This document shows, piece after piece, positions 1 to 5,220 of a stretch of 6,987 bases of DNA. This stretch comes from Deltaproteobacteria bacterium (lineage in GTDB: Bacteria; Desulfobacterota; Binatia; UBA9968). A program made the translations under genes and the position numbers. Each line of letters starts with the position of its first letter. Position 1 is the first letter of the stretch. The stretch covers positions 1 to 6,987 of the forward strand of contig JACPDC010000345.1 in assembly GCA_016184235.1 (NCBI GenBank), given 5' to 3'. The notes under the pieces were generated by a model. It saw only the letters and a program-made list of their open reading frames with translations. It searched no databases and was not told where the DNA came from.

Positions 1-167
1 AAGTCCCCGGCCGGATGAGCGATGAGCAGATCACGTTTTTTCTCAACAACGTCGGCACCGGGGTCCAGTTTGCGGCGATGGGCTACACGGCCTACCGCGT
101 CGCCAAGGAAAAGGGCCTGGGCCACGAAATCCCCACAGACTGGTTTCTCCAGGACATCAAGCCTTGA
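1..167 (+). CDS. 3' end of an unrecognised protein (5' truncated by the window)
   Basis: An open frame without stops runs from base 3 to a TGA at 165-167 and ends in the residues PTDWFLQDIKP. About 54 residues are visible. The tail is mixed helix-forming sequence (DEQITFFLNN, then AAMGYTAYRVAKEKGLG) with no membrane segment and no catalytic motif that I can name. The codons are GC-rich like the neighbours, which supports real coding. There is an internal ATG at base 15, but no Shine-Dalgarno sequence can be judged so near the edge, so I treat this as the C-terminus of a longer gene. It lies 101 bases upstream of the substrate-binding protein on the same strand and could share its transcript. 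I cannot assign a family. Confidence 0.6.
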   Translation, partial: VPGRMSDEQITFFLNNVGTGVQFAAMGYTAYRVAKEKGLGHEIPTDWFLQDIKP

Positions 168-185
168 CTCCGCGCATGAGCCTTC

Positions 186-215
186 TTGCATCCAGGAAAT
201 CACGTACGGTATAGT
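186..215 (+). promoter_or_regulatory. Candidate sigma-70 promoter for the substrate-binding protein gene
   Basis: TATAGT at 210-215 matches the -10 consensus at five of six bases. TTGCAT at 186-191 lies 18 bases upstream and matches the -35 only in its TTG. Transcription would start near 222 and leave a leader of about 47 bases before the ATG at 269. The site falls in the gap between two genes, which helps, but the -35 is poor and this is only a candidate. Confidence 0.3.
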
Positions 216-268
216 CCGCTCTTGAAGATGGAATTTAAAACTTTTCTCGATATCTCCCGGAAAATGTC

Positions 269-1339
269 ATGAAGCCGCTGCGGTCCTGGAGCCGTCCGTT
301 GCAGGCGCTGGCCGCCGGATTCGTGATCGGCCTCGCCGCGATCCCAGGCTTGGAACCGAGGGAGGCCCTGGCGCTTGAGAAACTTCGCGTCGCCCTGACC
401 ACAAAGGACTTCGGCTATCTGCCGCTCTTCGTGGGGATGCGCGCCGGCTATTTTCAACAGGAAGGCTTCGAGATTCAGTGGATCCAGATACGCTCCAACG
501 TCATCGCCTCCGCGCTCCTGGCGGGCGAGGTCGACATCGGGGCTTCCGCCGGCTCTGCCATGAGGGCCGCCGTCAGGGGGGCTCCCATGAAGGCGATCTT
601 TTTTCCTTACCAGAGGTGCACCTTTGTTCTCATGGGGGCGCCCGGGATCAAAAGAGTGGATGAGTTGAAGGGCAAGGTCATCGGGACCACGGCGCCGGGG
701 AGCACGACCGAGATCGCCGCGAACATGGTGCTGGAGCATTACGGTCTGGATCCCAAGAAAGACGTCAGCTACTTCTCGGCCGGCGGCGCCGAGACCTCCG
801 TGCTCGCGATGCAGCAGGGCATCATCCAGGCGCGCGCCCTCAATCCGGACGCGGCCTTTCTCTTAAAAAAGAAAGGCTTCACGGTGCTTGCCGTGCTCGC
901 CGATCTCGGCCCGTGGCCGTGGGGAGGATACGCCACCACAACCGCGAAGCTCGCCCAGGAGCGCGAGAAGATCAAGCGGTGGACCCGCGCCATGGTGAAA
1001 AGCCTGCTTCATATGGCGAATAAAAGAGAGGAGACGGTCGGTATTGCCGTGAAAGAATTCGGCCATCCGCGCGACGTGGCGGAAGCGGCGCTCGAGGTGT
1101 CCGTGAAGGCCGCTAAGAAGAAACATAGAGCTCACGATCGCCCAGCCCTTAAAGCTGAAAGAAGCCCCCTCGTCGGCCGGTCTCGTCGACCTTTCGCTCC
1201 TGCGCGAAGTCCACGCGGAACTGGGAGTCAAGGGCAGGTAAGGGCGCCGTTTTCCGGAGGCTCCCGCCCTTGTGAAGCCGGCCGCCTCGTGTCTATAAAA
1301 GGATATCATGCCGTTTTCCAAACTGGGCCTTTCCGCTAA
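269..1339 (+). CDS. ABC transporter substrate-binding protein, NMT1/THI5 (SsuA-like) family, frameshifted near the C-terminus
   Basis: Extracytoplasmic binding protein that would hand a small organic solute (family ligands include sulfonates, nitrate, pyrimidine precursors and aromatics) to an ABC permease. Residues 1-36 form a signal peptide: basic n-region, hydrophobic ALAAGFVIGLAAIPG, likely cleavage after ALA. Family hallmarks follow: GYLPLFVGMRAGYFQQEGF (49-67), LLAGEVDIG (83-91), VDELKGKVIGTTAPGS (130-145) and LDPKKDV (160-166). The ATG at 269 is preceded by an in-frame TAA at 236-238, so the start cannot lie far upstream; the Shine-Dalgarno sequence is weak. From about residue 281 the frame becomes arginine-rich and unlike the family, and it overlaps the helicase start by 32 bases. 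The genuine tail lies in another frame and stops at 1241. Corrected for one extra base, the protein would be about 323 residues, a usual length for the family. No ATPase or permease gene is visible here, so the ligand cannot be inferred. Confidence 0.85.
   Translation: MKPLRSWSRPLQALAAGFVIGLAAIPGLEPREALALEKLRVALTTKDFGYLPLFVGMRAGYFQQEGFEIQWIQIRSNVIASALLAGEVDIGASAGSAMRAAVRGAPMKAIFFPYQRCTFVLMGAPGIKRVDELKGKVIGTTAPGSTTEIAANMVLEHYGLDPKKDVSYFSAGGAETSVLAMQQGIIQARALNPDAAFLLKKKGFTVLAVLADLGPWPWGGYATTTAKLAQEREKIKRWTRAMVKSLLHMANKREETVGIAVKEFGHPRDVAEAALEVSVKAAKKKHRAHDRPALKAERSPLVGRSRRPFAPARSPRGTGSQGQVRAPFSGGSRPCEAGRLVSIKGYHAVFQTGPFR
1105..1241 (+). pseudogene. Displaced C-terminal segment of the substrate-binding protein
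   Basis: In the frame whose codons start at positions divisible by three, bases 1125-1241 read IELTIAQPLKLKEAPSSAGL and then VDLSLLREVHAELGVKGR, ending at TAA 1239-1241. This is the typical end of an NMT1-family binding protein (an IELT/IDL-like helix, a VVD-like strand, then LLREVHAELG). The frame is closed upstream by TGA at 1104-1106, so the switch must happen between about 1105 and 1124, around AAGAAGAAAC. The change equals one extra base or a loss of 3n+2 bases. The family normally has about a dozen more residues between SVKA and IELT, so a small deletion of about 35 bases also fits. It may be a true lesion or an assembly error. Confidence 0.75.
1298..1303 (+). promoter_or_regulatory. 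Ribosome binding site of the DEAD-box helicase
   Basis: AAAGGA ends four bases before the ATG at 1308. It decides the helicase start and supports the binding protein ending before it (at 1241) rather than at 1339. Confidence 0.55.
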
Positions 1340-2516
1340 AGCGCTCGAAGGCGTTCGCGCCTCGGGTTACACCGAGCCCACGGCGATCCAGCTGCGCGCC
1401 ATCCCGCTGGTGATGTCGGGCCGCGACGTGATCGGCTCGGCCCAGACCGGCACGGGCAAGACCGCGGCGTTCGCGCTGCCCATGATCTCCCGCCTGGCGC
1501 AGCACGGCGCGCTGCGCGGGCTCGTGCTCGAGCCCACGCGCGAGCTGGCCGCTCAGGTGGAGACGGCCACGCGCGATTACGGTCGCTTCACCAACCTGCG
1601 CATGGCGGTGCTCTACGGCGGCACCGGCTATGGCCGGCAGGACCAGGCGCTGCGCCAGGGCGTGGACATCGTCGTGGCGACGCCGGGACGCCTGCTCGAT
1701 CAGATGCAGCGCGGCATGCTGCGGCTTAACCAGATCCAGATGCTGGTCCTCGACGAAGCGGACCGGATGCTCGACATGGGTTTCCTGCCCGACGTGCGCC
1801 GCATCGTCGAGCGCTGCCCGCGCGCGCGCCAGACGATGCTGTTCTCCGCCACCATTCCTCCCGAGATCGAGCAGCTCTGCCGGTGGGCGCTCAACGATCC
1901 CGAGACCGTCGAGATCGGCCTGCGGCGCTCCCCCGCCGAGACCGTGACGCACGCGCTCTATCCCGTAGCCAGCGACCAGAAGCAGGAACTCCTGGAGGAG
2001 CTCCTGCGCCGCACCGACTATGATCAGGTGCTCATCTTCTGCCGCACCAAGCACGGCGCCGACCGCGTCGCCCGCAGGCTCCAGCAGCAGGGCCACGCCG
2101 TGGCCGTGCTCCACTCCAACCGCACGCAGCAGGAACGCGAGCGGGCGCTGAACGGTTTTCGCAACGGCCGCTACGAGGTGATGGTCGCCACCGACATCGC
2201 CGCGCGCGGCCTCGACGTCGAGAAGATCAGCCACGTCATCAACTACGACGTGCCGCACCATCCCGAGGACTACGTCCACCGGATCGGCCGCACGGGCCGC
2301 GCCCAGAGCGTGGGCGACGCCTTCACCATCATGACCGGTGAGAATGCCGAGGAGATCGCGGCGATCGAGCACTTCATCGGGCAGAAAATTCCGCGCGTCA
2401 AGCTGGAGGGCTTCCCTTACAAATACACGCGCCTGCTCGAGGACAGGCCCCCGCCTATCTTCGGCGGCGGCCGCTCCCGGCGGAGGCGCCCTGTCGGCTA
2501 CGGCAGCAGAAGATGA
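1308..2516 (+). CDS. rhlE: DEAD-box ATP-dependent RNA helicase, RhlE-like
   Basis: Cytoplasmic ATP-dependent RNA-unwinding enzyme, in bacteria linked to ribosome assembly, mRNA decay and cold growth. The 402 residues carry every core motif in order: Q motif GYTEPTAIQ (20-28) with upstream F3, motif I AQTGTGKT (45-52), Ia PTREL (76-80), GG (104-105), Ib TPGR (125-128), II DEAD (149-152), III SAT (180-182), IV VLIFCRTK (241-248), V ATDIAARGLDV (294-304) and VI HRIGRTGR (324-331). It ends in a short arginine-rich tail (RSRRRRPVGYGSRR), typical of RhlE-type proteins, and has no DbpA-like or CsdA-like C-terminal RNA-binding domain. It starts 66 bases after the corrected end of the binding protein and converges with the MFS gene. 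No lesion is seen, so it should be active. Family assignment is near certain; RhlE rather than another minimal DEAD-box subfamily is less so. Confidence 0.95.
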   Translation: MPFSKLGLSAKALEGVRASGYTEPTAIQLRAIPLVMSGRDVIGSAQTGTGKTAAFALPMISRLAQHGALRGLVLEPTRELAAQVETATRDYGRFTNLRMAVLYGGTGYGRQDQALRQGVDIVVATPGRLLDQMQRGMLRLNQIQMLVLDEADRMLDMGFLPDVRRIVERCPRARQTMLFSATIPPEIEQLCRWALNDPETVEIGLRRSPAETVTHALYPVASDQKQELLEELLRRTDYDQVLIFCRTKHGADRVARRLQQQGHAVAVLHSNRTQQERERALNGFRNGRYEVMVATDIAARGLDVEKISHVINYDVPHHPEDYVHRIGRTGRAQSVGDAFTIMTGENAEEIAAIEHFIGQKIPRVKLEGFPYKYTRLLEDRPPPIFGGGRSRRRRPVGYGSRR

Positions 2517-2553
2517 CGCTGAGGATGGAGCTTCTTCGGCTCCTAGCAGCGTC
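2515..2553. terminator. Bidirectional stem-loop between convergent genes
   Basis: GACGCTG (2515-2521) pairs with CAGCGTC (2547-2553). Inside it GGAGC (2527-2531) pairs with GCTCC (2539-2543) around a TTCTTCG loop, separated from the outer stem by a small internal loop. The structure fills precisely the space between the helicase stop (2514-2516) and the MFS stop (2554-2556). There is no real T-run on the plus side; on the minus side the stem is followed by a moderately U-rich CATCTTCT. It could end both transcripts or protect their 3' ends. Confidence 0.5.
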
Positions 2554-3825
2554 TCACCCGGCCGTCGACCCGGAGTGGACGGCCTTCCACGGCTTCGAAA
2601 GCATGCCGAAAAAGAGGCCCGAGACTACGAAGAGCACGCTCAGAGTCCAAAGAAGCGGTTCGTAAGTCTCCCAGCGGTCATAAATAGCGCCGGCTACGAC
2701 CGGACCGGCAACGCTCCCCCAGGTGTAAAAAAAACTCATGTAGCCCCTTATCTTGGCGAAGTGCGTCCGGCCGAAAAAGTCGCCGACGACCGCCCAGCCG
2801 ACAGGGTACGTGGATTCCGCGGCTGCGAAAAGAATGGTGAACAGCCACAGCACCCACGCGGAGTCTCCAAAAATCGGCAGCAGCATGGCCCCGGCGGCGA
2901 CGTAGAGGATGAGCGCCAGCAGCCGCGGCTTGTTCACCGCGTCGGCGATCCAGCCAAGGAAAAGCGTGGAAACGAAACCGAGAAAGGCGAGCGCGCCGAG
3001 CAAGAAGGCGGCCTCCGGCTGGCTCAACCCCTTCCACACCATGAGCGGGATGAAATGGGTTGAGATCGCGTGGTACGAGGCGTTGCGAATCCCGGCTGCG
3101 ACCACGAGGGCCCAGAAAGCGAAAGAGCGGAATGCCTGCCTCACGGTTACATTCACATCCGCCTGTCGCCTTTGGCGGGCGCCGGTCTTTTCATCGCTGA
3201 GACTTGCCGGGCTATCGCCGTCGGGCAAAAGACCCATGCTCTCGGGGGAGCGGCGAATCGTACAGCACAGCGGCACGCCGATGAGCAAGAATAACAGGCC
3301 GGCGACGATGGCGCCCCAGCGCCACCCCCAGGCATGCACGATGACGCTGAGAAGAGGAGCAATGAGCACTCCCCCCAAGCTGAAGGAGGCGCTGTTGATG
3401 GTAATGGCCCGCGCGCGCATGCGAATAAACCAGGTGTTGGTCAGCACCATCGGGGCGTGCATGAAGCCGCCGGAATGGGCCAGAGAAATGACGCCGAGAT
3501 AAACGATGAGAAAAGTGACGTACGTGTTGACGGTGGACAAGAGCAGGTAGCCGCTGCCCATCAACAAGACCGCCGCCAGCATGACCGGGCGGGGACCATA
3601 CCGGTCGAGCAAATGGCCTACGATCGGACCCTCGATGGCGCCCTCGGCGCGCGCCAGCGAAAAGGCAAAGGAGGTGGCCGTCCGGCTGAGGCCCAAATCC
3701 TGGCTGACAGGGAGAAAAAAAACAGTGAAGCCGTAGCTGTGAAGGCCGGCGCCGAGGACCCGCAGGGCCGAGGCCGCGGCTACCATCTTCCAGCCGTAAA
3801 ACAGTCCTTTTACCTTGCTGAGCAA
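2554..3825 (-). CDS. Major facilitator superfamily transporter, OFA / monocarboxylate-carrier-like
   Basis: Inner-membrane secondary carrier with about twelve hydrophobic segments in two halves of six. Numbered from the TTG at 3825 (423 residues): FYGWKMV opens helix 1; the motif-A loop GHLLDRYGPRPVM lies at about 70-82; the first half ends in RRSPESMGLLPDG at about 191-203, the formula typical of oxalate/formate-antiporter-like MFS proteins; a charged cytoplasmic loop follows (about 204-228); a second motif-A copy, GWIADAVNKPRLL, is at about 291-303; and GDFFGRTHFAKIRGYM is at about 348-363. The substrate is probably a small organic anion, but this cannot be read from sequence. The frame is open back to a TTG at 3936, which would overlap the reductase gene and add 37 non-family residues. 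I prefer the TTG at 3825, with AGGA eight bases upstream. It lies 77 bases after the reductase stop, probably one operon. Confidence 0.85.
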   Translation of the reverse strand: MLSKVKGLFYGWKMVAAASALRVLGAGLHSYGFTVFFLPVSQDLGLSRTATSFAFSLARAEGAIEGPIVGHLLDRYGPRPVMLAAVLLMGSGYLLLSTVNTYVTFLIVYLGVISLAHSGGFMHAPMVLTNTWFIRMRARAITINSASFSLGGVLIAPLLSVIVHAWGWRWGAIVAGLLFLLIGVPLCCTIRRSPESMGLLPDGDSPASLSDEKTGARQRRQADVNVTVRQAFRSFAFWALVVAAGIRNASYHAISTHFIPLMVWKGLSQPEAAFLLGALAFLGFVSTLFLGWIADAVNKPRLLALILYVAAGAMLLPIFGDSAWVLWLFTILFAAAESTYPVGWAVVGDFFGRTHFAKIRGYMSFFYTWGSVAGPVVAGAIYDRWETYEPLLWTLSVLFVVSGLFFGMLSKPWKAVHSGSTAG

Positions 3826-3833
3826 CGACGCGA

Positions 3834-3837
3834 TCCT
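3834..3837 (-). promoter_or_regulatory. Ribosome binding site supporting the TTG start of the MFS gene
   Basis: On the minus strand AGGA (3837-3834) lies eight bases before TTG 3825-3823. No ATG or GTG in this frame precedes the first membrane helix; the first ATG (3786-3784) lies inside helix 1. This makes the rare TTG the best start. Confidence 0.45.
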
Positions 3838-3902
3838 GTTCCCGGACCTGTATGTCCCCGAATTCGGCAGCCCTCTTGTCGGGTAGGAGCTTTTAGACCC
3901 TG

Positions 3903-4907
3903 CTAGGCGATCAAAGTCCCAAAATCCGTCTCCCAAAGTTTTCTCAGCTGCGCCAGCGCCTCTTCGGACAGGCCGCCGGCGCCGGAGCAGGAGACCGCCT
4001 CGTCGATGTGGGCAGTGTTGGAGAAGCCAACGAGAACCGTGGAGACCTCGCGCTTCATCAAGGCAAAGCGGATGGCCGCCTGGGTCAGTTCCTTGCCATC
4101 GATGCCGAGCGCCGCTTTCACTTTCTCCGCCCGTTGGAGATCGAGTGCGTACTCCGAGCCCGGCGAAAGCGGCTCTGGACTGCTGCCGCCTCCAGCACTG
4201 GGATCGGCAGTGAGCGCCCCGGCGGCTAGAATACGGATCACGAAAGCGCCCATGCCCTTGGCCGCGGCGCGGCCGAGAATTCGACCGTAGTCCAGCGCGC
4301 TGAAACCCGGCGGTACGGCTTGGCCGGCGCTGGGATTAAGTAGATTGTAGTAACACTGAAAGCCTTGGAACTCGCCGCTGTCAACCAGTTCGTGGAGCGC
4401 TTTGGGATCGCCAAGCCCGCTGAAGCCGAAAAATCCGACCTTGCCCCGGTCACGCATCACCTTGAGACCTTCGACCGCGCCGCCTGCGCCGAGCACGTCG
4501 CCCGGAGAGAAGCTGAAGCGTTTCCCCATGCCGCGCTCTTGCGTGACCCGGGTGTGAAGCTGGACAAAGTCGACGCGCTCCCGGCGAAGCCGCTCGAGTC
4601 CAGCCTCGACCGCGCGGATCGCGGCCGCTTTGATATCGCCGACGGCGTCGGCAGCGAGTCGAATCTTGGTGGAAATCACGGGCTTCGCCCCAATCTCGTT
4701 TAGAATCCGTCCCAGATTTTCCTCGGACTTCCCCAAGCCGTAGGCGAAGGCGGTGTCGAAGAAATTGATACCCAGGGCGAGCGCGTGGCGCACCGCCTTG
4801 ACCTGCTCCTCGTGCGGCGCTTTGACCATGAGCACGGCGTTGTTGCCGCAGCCGAAGCCGATCTCGGAAATTTTAAGTCCGGTTCTGCCCAACGTGCGGT
4901 ACAGCAT
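3903..4907 (-). CDS. Aldo/keto reductase family oxidoreductase
   Basis: NAD(P)H-dependent cytoplasmic oxidoreductase with a TIM-barrel fold that reduces aldehydes or ketones, or runs the reverse reaction. The 334 residues begin MLYRTLGRTGLKISEIGFG, the usual entry of the AKR family. The catalytic tetrad is complete: D51 (in FFDTAFAYG), Y56, K81 (in VISTKI) and H118 (in FVQLHTR). The C-terminal cofactor phosphate-binding segment is present as VLVGFSNTAHIDEAV (291-305), and GFFGFSG (158-164) is a typical barrel strand. The ATG at 4907 is firm: AAGGAG (4920-4915) precedes it by seven bases. It is the first gene of a minus-strand unit with the MFS carrier downstream, suggesting import or export of a compound that this enzyme modifies. 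The substrate is unknown. It reads away from the aminotransferase operon and is probably controlled separately. Confidence 0.93.
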   Translation of the reverse strand: MLYRTLGRTGLKISEIGFGCGNNAVLMVKAPHEEQVKAVRHALALGINFFDTAFAYGLGKSEENLGRILNEIGAKPVISTKIRLAADAVGDIKAAAIRAVEAGLERLRRERVDFVQLHTRVTQERGMGKRFSFSPGDVLGAGGAVEGLKVMRDRGKVGFFGFSGLGDPKALHELVDSGEFQGFQCYYNLLNPSAGQAVPPGFSALDYGRILGRAAAKGMGAFVIRILAAGALTADPSAGGGSSPEPLSPGSEYALDLQRAEKVKAALGIDGKELTQAAIRFALMKREVSTVLVGFSNTAHIDEAVSCSGAGGLSEEALAQLRKLWETDFGTLIA

Positions 4908-4914
4908 AATTTCT

Positions 4915-4920
4915 CTCCTT
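4915..4920 (-). promoter_or_regulatory. Strong ribosome binding site of the aldo/keto reductase
   Basis: Minus-strand AAGGAG lies seven bases before the ATG at 4907-4905, near-ideal spacing, and fixes the start. Confidence 0.8.
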
Positions 4921-4938
4921 CTTCCTCACGCGACAGGC

Positions 4939-4952
4939 TGCGAATATTCGCA
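4939..4952. promoter_or_regulatory. 14-bp perfect palindrome, candidate operator of the reductase-MFS unit
   Basis: TGCGAATATTCGCA is its own reverse complement over all 14 bases and lies 31 bases upstream of the reductase ATG. It covers the AATATT that serves as -10 in the candidate minus-strand promoter, where a bound repressor would block RNA polymerase. No regulator gene is in the window, so the binding protein is unknown. Confidence 0.4.
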
Positions 4953-4972
4953 TAGTTCCGACCCCTTGGCAA
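4943..4972 (-). promoter_or_regulatory. Candidate promoter of the aldo/keto reductase-MFS unit
   Basis: On the minus strand TTGCCA (4972-4967) matches the -35 consensus at five of six bases, and AATATT (4948-4943) matches the -10 at four of six, with an 18-base spacer. Transcription would start near 4936, giving a leader of about 29 bases containing the AAGGAG site. Confidence 0.4.
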
Positions 4973-4984
4973 ATAATAAACCCG

Positions 4985-5013
4985 TTGACAAAGGAGGTCT
5001 TCTACGATAGGTA
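4985..5013 (+). promoter_or_regulatory. Candidate promoter of the riboswitch-aminotransferase-serA transcript
   Basis: TTGACA at 4985-4990 is a perfect -35 hexamer. At the optimal 17-base spacing the -10 position holds TAGGTA (5008-5013), which keeps only the leading TA. Transcription would start near 5020, about ten bases before the first paired base of the aptamer, exactly where a riboswitch promoter is expected. The -35 and position are good; the -10 is poor. Confidence 0.4.
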
Positions 5014-5030
5014 AAAAATCATCCATCGGT

Positions 5031-5107
5031 TTGCGCGACTGGCGTCTACGTGGAAACGACCACGGGGGAGTGCAAAGCGTTAAGATGGCCGAACGCCTGG
5101 GTCTCTT
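5031..5107 (+). promoter_or_regulatory. ZTP (pfl-motif) riboswitch aptamer
   Basis: Senses the Z nucleotides ZTP/ZMP, the purine intermediate AICAR phosphate and its triphosphate, which accumulate when 10-formyl-tetrahydrofolate is short. Both conserved halves are visible. In the first, P1 pairs TTGCGC (5031-5036) with GTGCAA (5070-5075), enclosing invariant GACTGGCG (5037-5044), P2 CGTGG/CCACG (5049-5053/5060-5064) and the G-rich GGGGAG (5065-5070). A linker of about ten bases leads to the second half, whose signature GCCG-NN-CGCCTGGG occupies 5088-5101. Pseudoknot: GGCG (5041-5044) with CGCC (5094-5097). P3: AAGA-t-GGCC (5082-5090) with GGTCTCTT (5100-5107), with T5086 bulged and one G-U pair. 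P3 and the pseudoknot use the same bases as the left arm of the following terminator, so ligand binding should permit read-through into the aminotransferase and serA. The motif is recognised from family knowledge; no covariance search was run. Confidence 0.92.
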
Positions 5108-5131
5108 ATACAAAGAGGTTCAGGTTTTTTT
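5096..5131 (+). terminator. Intrinsic terminator forming the expression platform of the ZTP riboswitch
   Basis: CCTGGGTCTCTT (5096-5107) pairs without a gap with AAGAGGTTCAGG (5113-5124): twelve pairs, three of them G-U, with a five-base ATACA loop, followed by seven T's (5125-5131). No plus-strand gene ends nearby, so it can only act on a leader transcript. Its left arm contains the conserved CCTGGG of the aptamer and the whole 3' side of P3, so the two folds exclude each other. Terminated RNA would be about 110 bases long if transcription starts near 5020. Confidence 0.9.
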
Positions 5132-5141
5132 ATGTCTAATT

Positions 5142-5204
5142 TCAGCCATCAGCGTTCAGCCGTCAGCTTCGGATGGTTCTTCACTGATCGCTGAGAGCTG
5201 ACCG
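5142..5204. repeat. 7-base-periodic CAGC / CTGA inverted array
   Basis: Left half: CAGCCAT, CAGCGTT, CAGCCGT and CAGCTTC start at 5143, 5150, 5157 and 5164, exactly seven bases apart. Right half: CTGATCG, CTGAGAG and CTGACCG start at 5184, 5191 and 5198, also seven apart. The halves are complementary in phase (TCAGC at 5156 and 5163 with GCTGA at 5197 and 5190), so the block can fold into one hairpin. It lies between the riboswitch terminator and the aminotransferase ribosome binding site without covering that site. Together with the control sites already listed, it accounts for most of the 313-base gene-free region. Confidence 0.6.
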
Positions 5205-5206
5205 CC

Positions 5207-5211
5207 AGGAG
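5207..5211 (+). promoter_or_regulatory. Ribosome binding site of the aminotransferase
   Basis: AGGAG ends nine bases before the ATG at 5221 and fixes the start. It lies outside the riboswitch fold, which supports control at transcription rather than translation. Confidence 0.7.
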
Positions 5212-5220
5212 CTTTTTACA

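Noticed and set aside
22..225. Plus-strand 67-codon frame at the left edge
   Set aside because: It runs over the end of the real gene (stop at 165-167) in another frame; its Ser/Arg/Thr-rich translation is typical of out-of-frame GC-rich coding DNA.
1240..1271. AAGGGCG ... CGCCCTT stem after the binding-protein stop
   Set aside because: The seven-base stem encloses an 18-base loop and is followed by GTGAAG rather than a T-run, so I do not call it a terminator.
1293..2372. Long minus-strand open frame (about 359 codons) opposite the helicase
   Set aside because: It is antisense to a helicase with every motif intact. The His/Ala/Arg/Val-rich translation is what GC-rich third positions produce and shows no domain.
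3858..3867. Palindrome CCGAATTCGG between the reductase and MFS genes
   Set aside because: Ten bases is short in GC-rich DNA, and no promoter-like hexamers accompany it.
4990..4997. AAAGGAGG, a near-perfect Shine-Dalgarno sequence on the plus strand
   Set aside because: No ATG, GTG or TTG lies within the next 15 bases, and it falls in the spacer of the TTGACA promoter candidate, so it would not be transcribed. Probably chance.
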